The notes below the pieces were generated by a model. That model made no database searches and was not told the DNA's origin. It saw only the letters and a list, made by a program, of their open reading frames with translations. This document shows, piece after piece, positions 1-13,189 of a stretch of 13,189 bases of DNA; the first letter of the stretch is position 1; each line of letters opens with the position of its first letter. Made by a program: the position numbers and the translations under genes. Source of the DNA: Chloroflexota bacterium (GTDB lineage Bacteria; Chloroflexota; Anaerolineae; Aggregatilineales; Phototrophicaceae); the NCBI GenBank assembly GCA_023392115.1, contig JAEVZT010000393.1, forward strand, positions 1 to 13,189. The letters are read 5' to 3'.

Positions 1-1590
1 GACCACGACCGCCTACGCCAATCGTCACTGGTATATCGATTTCGGCGCGAACTAGATCACAAGGACGAGTTTCCCCGCGAAATCCTAGCCGAACTCTATG
101 ATCCGGGTCAGCTTGGGCTTCACCTGCTGTTCATCGACGAAGACGACGATGGACTCGGCGGTGGAGCGTATGACATCTATCGGATTTCGGAATTGATGGC
201 GTCGATTGACCTCGGCATCGCGACGGGCGTCCTCGCAACTTTCCTCGGCTCCGACCCTATCACTGTCGGCGGCACGCCTGAACAAAAACACTACTGGATG
301 AGCCGGGTCGCCAACGAAGCCCTGCTCATGGCGTATGGAGCGACCGAACCGGGCGCGGGCAGCGACCTCGCCGCCATGACGACGAAAGCCGTTCCAGTCG
401 AGGAAGACGGTCACGTCGTCGGCTACAAGATCAGCGGGCGCAAGCAGTGGATCAGCAACGGCGGTCAAGCCGACCTGTACACGATCCTCGCCCTCGCCCC
501 CGGCGGTCCATCGTGGTTCGTCGTCGACCGTGACACGCCCGGCTTCACCTACGGCAAACCGGAAGACAAGCACGGCATTCGCGCCAGCAACACGGCGGCG
601 CTGTTCCTCGAAGATGTTTACGTCCCGGTCGACCGGCTGCTCGGCTGTGTCGAAGGTCAGGGCTTGGCGCAAGCGCAAGCGGTCTTCGGCTACACGCGGC
701 TGATGGTCGGCGCGTTCGGCTTGGGCGCGGGCTGGGACGCCCTCAAACGCGCGATCCGCTACTCGCAGGAACGTATTCAGGGCGGCGAGCCGCTGAGCCA
801 GAAACAGGGTTACACGCACAAACTGATCGTCCCCAACGCCGCACGGCTCGAAGCGGGACGCAGCTACATCGAATGGGTCGCCGATCGGCTCGACAACGGC
901 GAACTGGGGCTGCAGACCGAAGGCGCGGTCGCCAAGTACATCTCGACCGAAGCCGGCAACAAAGCCGCCGAAGACTCTATTCAGGCACTTGGCGGATACG
1001 GTTACACCAAAGAATACATGGTTGAAAAGCACAAGCGTGACGTGCGTATCACGACGATTTACGAAGGCACGTCCGAAATCATGGAATGGACGATCGCCCG
1101 CGACCGCTGGCAGCTTCACCTGAAGACGCGCGGCGCTTACTACGCCGAATGGGCGGACACGCTCGACGCGCTGCACCAGCGCCAGCCTGAAAATGGCGCG
1201 AACTACGCCGCGCTGGCAATGCGCGCGCTTGGCGTCCTGCTTGAACGCTGCCGTCTCGACCGTCTCACCCGCCAGCAGCATGTCCTGTTCCGCCTCGGCG
1301 AGCTGATCGCGTGGGCGGAAACCGCAGCCATCTTCGCCGAACGCGTTGTCGATCAGGCGACGGAAGCGATACCGCTCGACATTCCGACACGACAGGCGTT
1401 GAGCCGCGTTTACGGTCGGGAAGCCGCGCTCAAGGTCGCTGCCGAGGGTCTACGCTGGGCAATCGGCGCGGGTCAAACTGACCCGAACCTCGCCGGATCG
1501 CTCAACCTGCCCGCGATCTACGCGGCGCAGGCTGGCTTGCTCGCCGACATGGATTACGCCGCAGCGCACCTCAACAGCGCGTTTGCGTAG
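1..1590 (+). CDS. Acyl-CoA dehydrogenase, long-chain type (5' truncated by window edge)
   Basis: This is an FAD-dependent acyl-CoA dehydrogenase, a family that oxidises acyl-CoA to trans-2-enoyl-CoA. The reading frame is open from the first base, so the true start lies upstream. The ATG at 193 is internal, because the 64 codons before it already read as the family's N-terminal helical domain. Visible are the ATEPGAGSD flavin/substrate signature (codons near 340-366), a beta-barrel middle domain, the [10 protein letters not shown] segment, and an IYEGTSEIM motif whose Glu, codon 1063-1065, is the expected catalytic base. About 150 residues of helical C-terminal extension follow, as in very-long-chain/ACAD9-like members rather than the ~380-residue short forms. 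At least 529 residues are present. The stop is 15 bases before the synthase start, so the two are probably co-translated. The true substrate (CoA- or ACP-bound acyl chain) cannot be read from sequence. Confidence 0.93.
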   Translation, partial: DHDRLRQSSLVYRFRRELDHKDEFPREILAELYDPGQLGLHLLFIDEDDDGLGGGAYDIYRISELMASIDLGIATGVLATFLGSDPITVGGTPEQKHYWMSRVANEALLMAYGATEPGAGSDLAAMTTKAVPVEEDGHVVGYKISGRKQWISNGGQADLYTILALAPGGPSWFVVDRDTPGFTYGKPEDKHGIRASNTAALFLEDVYVPVDRLLGCVEGQGLAQAQAVFGYTRLMVGAFGLGAGWDALKRAIRYSQERIQGGEPLSQKQGYTHKLIVPNAARLEAGRSYIEWVADRLDNGELGLQTEGAVAKYISTEAGNKAAEDSIQALGGYGYTKEYMVEKHKRDVRITTIYEGTSEIMEWTIARDRWQLHLKTRGAYYAEWADTLDALHQRQPENGANYAALAMRALGVLLERCRLDRLTRQQHVLFRLGELIAWAETAAIFAERVVDQATEAIPLDIPTRQALSRVYGREAALKVAAEGLRWAIGAGQTDPNLAGSLNLPAIYAAQAGLLADMDYAAAHLNSAFA

Positions 1591-1605
1591 CGGGGAGACA
1601 GGAAC

Positions 1606-10116
<8,511 letters not shown>

Positions 10117-10147
10117 GCATTCTCCCTGACTCTCTCCTCTGTCGAAA

Positions 10148-10174
10148 GCCCCCTCTACACGCGGTAGAGGGGGC
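10148..10174. other. GC-rich hairpin in the spacer between synthase and PPTase genes
   Basis: The 11-base arms GCCCCCTCTAC (10148-10158) and GTAGAGGGGGC (10164-10174) enclose a 5-base ACGCG loop, forming a perfect stem. It sits 27 bases before the phosphopantetheinyl transferase start. No T-run follows on the + strand (AGGGGGCGAG instead), so a classical intrinsic terminator is unlikely. It may be an interspersed repeat, an mRNA processing or stability element, or an attenuator that lowers downstream expression. The rest of the 85-base spacer shows nothing else recognisable. Confidence 0.7.
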
Positions 10175-10201
10175 AGGGGGCGAGAAACGGCGGGCGCGAC
10201 C

Positions 10202-10873
10202 ATGATCCACTGGCTGATCCAAACATCCGACACCCACCCCGACCTTGAGCGCGGCATCCCCCCGGGTGATCTGCTCGACGCGGTTGAAAGCGAACGCTTC
10301 GCCGCGCTCAAGGTGGACAAGCGCCGCCGCGACTGGCTGCTCGGACGGTGGACGGCGAAACATCTGCTGCGATCGATGATGAACAGTACCATACCGTTAA
10401 GCGACATTCCCATTCGCAGCCGCGAGGATGGATCGCCGTATTCGCCGCAGTTCCCGGCGCTCAGCCTGTCGATCAGCCACGCGCGCGAACGCGCCTTCTG
10501 CGCGGCAGCCGCCGACGCGGTCATCGGCGCGGACATTGAAACCATTGAGCCGCGAAATCCTGTTTTTATTGACGATTATTTCACCGGCGACGAACAGCGT
10601 ATTGTCGCCCGCGCCGCCGATCGCGACACCATTGTCACGGCGATCTGGAGCGCGAAGGAAGCGGCGTCCAAAGCGGTTCGCATGGGGCTGCGGCTCGACA
10701 CGCGGACGATCAACTGCCTGATCGAGCCGGGCGCAGCACGCGAATGGACGCCTTTTCACATCGAATTTGACAGCCGCACCCTCGACCGGGTCGCTCCCGC
10801 GTCGGGCTGGTGGCGCGCGGCAGAGGGCTTCGTGCTGACCCTCGTCGCGCTGGATACGGAGGTAACAGCATGA
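10202..10873 (+). CDS. 4'-phosphopantetheinyl transferase, Sfp type
   Basis: This enzyme transfers the 4'-phosphopantetheine arm of CoA to carrier proteins. At 223 residues it has the Sfp-type size. Visible motifs are a basic KRRRDWLLGRWTAK segment (~40-53), SISH (90-93), the Mg-binding GADIE (D111, E113) and WSAKEAASK (149-157, with K152, E153 and K157). All expected catalytic residues are present, so an active enzyme is likely. No clear Shine-Dalgarno precedes the ATG; the nearest purine stretch is GAGAAACGG at 10182-10190. Translation may therefore be weak or coupled. The stop TGA overlaps the next gene's ATG. Its position beside the synthase marks it as the probable cognate activator of the three ACPs, which unusually carry Thr at the attachment site. 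Confidence 0.92.
   Translation: MIHWLIQTSDTHPDLERGIPPGDLLDAVESERFAALKVDKRRRDWLLGRWTAKHLLRSMMNSTIPLSDIPIRSREDGSPYSPQFPALSLSISHARERAFCAAAADAVIGADIETIEPRNPVFIDDYFTGDEQRIVARAADRDTIVTAIWSAKEAASKAVRMGLRLDTRTINCLIEPGAAREWTPFHIEFDSRTLDRVAPASGWWRAAEGFVLTLVALDTEVTA
10858..10862 (+). promoter_or_regulatory. Ribosome binding site that decides the carboxyltransferase start
   Basis: GGAGG lies 7 bases upstream of the ATG at 10870, inside the 3' end of the transferase gene. It supports the start at 10870 over an in-frame ATG at 10810, which has no such site and would add 20 residues unlike the family. Confidence 0.85.
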
Positions 10874-12441
10874 CGGACATCGGAGAGAAAGTTCAGATGA
10901 AAGAGATGGACTTCTACATCGAGGAGCTTGAACGGCGCAAGGCGATCGCGCAGGGGACGGCGAAAGACGCCGACGCCCAGCACGGCAAGGGACGCCTGAC
11001 GGCGCGCGAACGGCTTGATATCCTGTTCGACCCCGGCACGTTCATCGAGATCGACTCGCTGGTCATGCCCCGTTACGAAACCTACATGGGCGGCAAAGGA
11101 TCGCGCTACGGCGACGGCGTCGTCTGCGGCTTCGGCTTGATCAACGGGCGGCATGTCGGCGCGGCGGCGCAGGACGCCTCAGTCATGGGCGGTTCGCTCG
11201 GCGAGATGCACGCCAACAAGATCGTCAAGGTGATGCGGATGTCGCTCGAATACGGCTGCCCGTTCATCGCCCTAAACGACTCCGGCGGCGCGCGCATTCA
11301 GGAAGGCGTCGACAGCCTCGGCGGTTACGCGCGCATCTTCGACGCCAACTGTGAAGCGTCGGGCGTCATCCCGCAGATCAGCGTCATTATGGGACCGTGC
11401 GCGGGCGGCGCTGTCTACTCGCCTGCCCTGACCGACTTCGTCTTCATGACCGAAAACAGCTATATGTTCATCACCGGTCCCGACGTGGTCAAATCGGTCA
11501 TGCAGGAGAACGTCAGCCTTGAAGAACTCGGCGGCGGGCAAATCCACAGTCAGGAAAGCGGCGTCTGCCACTTCCTGACCGGCGACGACCGCGACTGCCT
11601 GAACAAAGTCCGCACCCTGTTGAGCTATCTCCCTTCGAACAATCAGGAAGACCCGCCGTACATCCCGCCGGTCGATGACCCGGCGCGGCTCGTCCCTGAA
11701 CTCGAACAGATCGTCCCGACCGATCCGTACAAGCCCTACGACGTGCGGCAGGTGATCAGCAGCGTCGTCGACGACGGGCGCTTCTTCGAAGTCCACCAGT
11801 TATGGGCTGAAAACATGGTCGTCGGCTTCGCCCGTCTCAACGGGTGGGTCGTCGGCATCGTCGCCAACCAGCCGATGGTGCTGGCGGGCTGCATCGACAT
11901 CAAGGCGTCGATCAAGGCGGCGCACTTCATCCGCATCTGCGACGCCTACAACATCCCGATCATCACGCTTCAGGACGTGCCCGGCTTCCTGCCCGGCAAG
12001 GATCAGGAATACGGCGGCATCATCCGCAACGGGGCGCGCATGATTTACGCCTACAGCGAAGCCGTCGTGCCCAAGCTGATGGTCATCCTGCGCAAGAGCT
12101 ACGGCGGCGCGTACTGCGTCATGAGCAGCAAGGGCTTGCGCGGCGACCTGCTCTACGCGTGGCCGAATGCCGAAATCGCGGTCATGGGCGCGGAAGGCGC
12201 TGTCAACATCCTCTTCCGCGGCGAACTGAAGAACGCCGAAGACCCCGCCGCCCGGCGCAAGGAACTCGTCGACGATTACCAGACCAAGTTCAATAACCCC
12301 TACGTCGCCGCCTCGCGCGGTCTGATCGACGACGTGATCGAGCCGCGCGAGACGCGCCGCTTGCTGATCCGGGGCTTGGAACTCACCCTGTCGAAGCGCG
12401 AGCGGCATGTCGCGCGCAAGCACGGCATCTCGCCAGCGTAG
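10870..12441 (+). CDS. Acyl-CoA carboxylase carboxyltransferase (beta) subunit, PccB-like
   Basis: This subunit moves the carboxyl group from carboxybiotin to an acyl-CoA, making malonyl-CoA or methylmalonyl-CoA. It has 523 residues, the usual size for fused N-CT/C-CT beta subunits. The N-terminal crotonase-fold half has SGGARIQEG (~138-146) and GPCAGGA (175-181), the oxyanion-hole glycines. The C-terminal half has GFLPG (372-376) and KSYGGAYCVMSSK (~409-421). At the position matching the substrate-specificity Asp of Streptomyces PccB (Asp422; GGAYDVMSS in propionyl-CoA enzymes) there is Cys416, so acyl-CoA preference cannot be assigned. The gene starts with an ATGA overlap on the transferase gene and ends 12 bases before the biotin carboxylase-like gene. 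Its role here is probably extender-unit supply for the synthase, though a housekeeping acyl-CoA carboxylase cannot be excluded. Confidence 0.93.
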   Translation: MTDIGEKVQMKEMDFYIEELERRKAIAQGTAKDADAQHGKGRLTARERLDILFDPGTFIEIDSLVMPRYETYMGGKGSRYGDGVVCGFGLINGRHVGAAAQDASVMGGSLGEMHANKIVKVMRMSLEYGCPFIALNDSGGARIQEGVDSLGGYARIFDANCEASGVIPQISVIMGPCAGGAVYSPALTDFVFMTENSYMFITGPDVVKSVMQENVSLEELGGGQIHSQESGVCHFLTGDDRDCLNKVRTLLSYLPSNNQEDPPYIPPVDDPARLVPELEQIVPTDPYKPYDVRQVISSVVDDGRFFEVHQLWAENMVVGFARLNGWVVGIVANQPMVLAGCIDIKASIKAAHFIRICDAYNIPIITLQDVPGFLPGKDQEYGGIIRNGARMIYAYSEAVVPKLMVILRKSYGGAYCVMSSKGLRGDLLYAWPNAEIAVMGAEGAVNILFRGELKNAEDPAARRKELVDDYQTKFNNPYVAASRGLIDDVIEPRETRRLLIRGLELTLSKRERHVARKHGISPA

Positions 12442-12453
12442 AAGGGATCGGTC

Positions 12454-13189
12454 ATGTTCAAGAAAATCGTGATCGCCAACCGCGGCGAGATCGCGGTTCG
12501 CATCATTCGCACCTGTCAGGATATGGGCATCGCGACGGTCGCGCTCTACGAAGCGCCGGATCGCGACTCGCTTCACGTTCGCCTCGCCGACGAAGCCGTC
12601 CTACTCGACACGCCGGAAGGCTTCATGGACGGCGACGCCATTATCCAGCTCGCGCTCGAGAAGGGCGCGGACGCCATTCACCCCGGTTATGGCTATCTCG
12701 CCGAAGAAACGCACTTCATTCGCGGCTGCGATGCCGCCGGAATCGCCTTCGTTGGTCCTTCGGCGGACGTTGTCGAGGTCGTCCACGACAAGCTCAACGC
12801 GCTCGAACGCGCGCGCGAAGCCGGTTACCGCACCGTCGAGCATTCGCAGTACGCGTTCGACGAGGACGAATTCGACCAGTTGAGCGCCGAAGCCGATCGT
12901 CTTGGCTACCCGGTCGTGATCAAGTCGTGCAGCGGCGGGCGTGGTCGCGGCGAGCGCTTCGTCTGGCAGAAGGACGCGCTCGCGGAAGCATTCCGCCGCG
13001 CGCGGCAGGAAGCGCAGATCATCTACGGCAGCAGCGGCGTCTACCTCGAAAAGGCGATCCTGCCCGCGCATCAGGTGACCGTGCAAATCCTCGCCGACCA
13101 GCACGGCAGCATCGTCCATCTCGGCGAACGCGAAGGCTCGCTGATCGTCGGCAACCAGAAGGTGATCGAGGAATCGCCCGCGCCGTGTT
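12454..13189 (+). CDS. Biotin carboxylase-like subunit of acyl-CoA carboxylase (3' truncated), divergent
   Basis: This is an ATP-grasp biotin carboxylase, which carboxylates biotin with ATP and bicarbonate. The first 245 residues are visible and the frame runs off the window. AAGGG at 12442-12446 precedes the ATG by 7 bases. The N-terminal domain is classical (FKKIVIANRGEIAVRII, HPGYGYLAEE, GPSADVVEVVHDK). The ATP-grasp part departs from the norm. The glycine-rich loop reads KSCSGGRGRGE (157-167), with Arg and Glu where E. coli AccC has Gly165 and the adenine-contacting Met169. The biotin-site segment reads EREGSLIVGNQK (225-236) instead of ERDCSxQRRHQK, keeping Gln-Lys but losing the Gln, Arg-Arg and His before it. 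It could be a specialised partner of the adjacent beta subunit or a less active paralogue. The carrier (BCCP) part is not in the window and may follow. Confidence 0.85.
   Translation, partial: MFKKIVIANRGEIAVRIIRTCQDMGIATVALYEAPDRDSLHVRLADEAVLLDTPEGFMDGDAIIQLALEKGADAIHPGYGYLAEETHFIRGCDAAGIAFVGPSADVVEVVHDKLNALERAREAGYRTVEHSQYAFDEDEFDQLSAEADRLGYPVVIKSCSGGRGRGERFVWQKDALAEAFRRARQEAQIIYGSSGVYLEKAILPAHQVTVQILADQHGSIVHLGEREGSLIVGNQKVIEESPAPC

Noticed and set aside
85..1281. Long open frame on the - strand opposite the dehydrogenase
   Set aside because: GC-rich coding DNA often leaves an open antisense frame. The translation is Arg/Val/Ala-rich with no recognisable motif, and the + strand gene is secure.
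193..1590. Full-length acyl-CoA dehydrogenase starting at the ATG at 193
   Set aside because: The same frame is open back to base 1, and those codons encode the family's N-terminal helical region, so the gene is truncated by the window edge.
10148..10174. Intrinsic terminator between the synthase and PPTase genes
   Set aside because: There is no T-run after the stem on the + strand, and only a short TTTC on the - strand, where there is no gene to terminate.
10810..10869. Earlier in-frame ATG for the carboxyltransferase
   Set aside because: It would overlap the PPTase by 64 bases and has no ribosome binding site, while 10870 has GGAGG at 7 bases and gives family-like length.

Overview
The window is a GC-rich stretch (roughly 60-65% by eye) in which every convincing gene lies on the + strand. 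It reads as one operon of at least five genes built around a very large type I polyketide/fatty-acid-synthase-like megasynthase. Gene style, GC-rich coding and interspersed GC-rich palindromes would fit an environmental Chloroflexota (Anaerolineae-like) genome. That placement is an impression from gene style only; no rRNA or marker gene is present to test it.

Layout. Positions 1-1590: a long-chain-type acyl-CoA dehydrogenase, cut by the window's left edge. 1606-10116: a 2836-residue synthase with the order KS1 - AT - KS2 (divergent) - ACP - ACP - ACP - KR - DH. 10117-10201: an 85-base spacer with a strong GC hairpin. 10202-10873: an Sfp-type 4'-phosphopantetheinyl transferase. 10870-12441: an acyl-CoA carboxylase carboxyltransferase (beta) subunit, overlapping the transferase gene by ATGA. 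12454-13189: a biotin carboxylase-like gene, cut by the right edge. Gaps are 15, 85, -4 and 12 bases, so translational coupling is likely.

How the genes fit together (inference). The carboxylase subunits would supply the extender unit (malonyl-CoA or a relative). The phosphopantetheinyl transferase would arm the three carrier domains. The synthase would condense, ketoreduce and dehydrate iteratively. The synthase shows no enoyl reductase and no thioesterase or reductase release domain. The flavin-dependent acyl-CoA dehydrogenase next door may act on the enoyl/acyl product, or simply belong to the same lipid pathway. The KS-AT-ACP(n)-KR-DH order is reminiscent of PUFA-synthase subunit PfaA, but the extra KS between AT and the ACPs makes it distinct.

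Most notable points: (1) all three ACPs have threonine where the phosphopantetheine-bearing serine should be; (2) a 28-base palindrome occurs three times, always in the same reading phase, inside the synthase's inter-domain linkers; (3) a divergent second KS keeps a Cys-His-His triad; (4) the biotin carboxylase is atypical at several ATP- and biotin-site positions.
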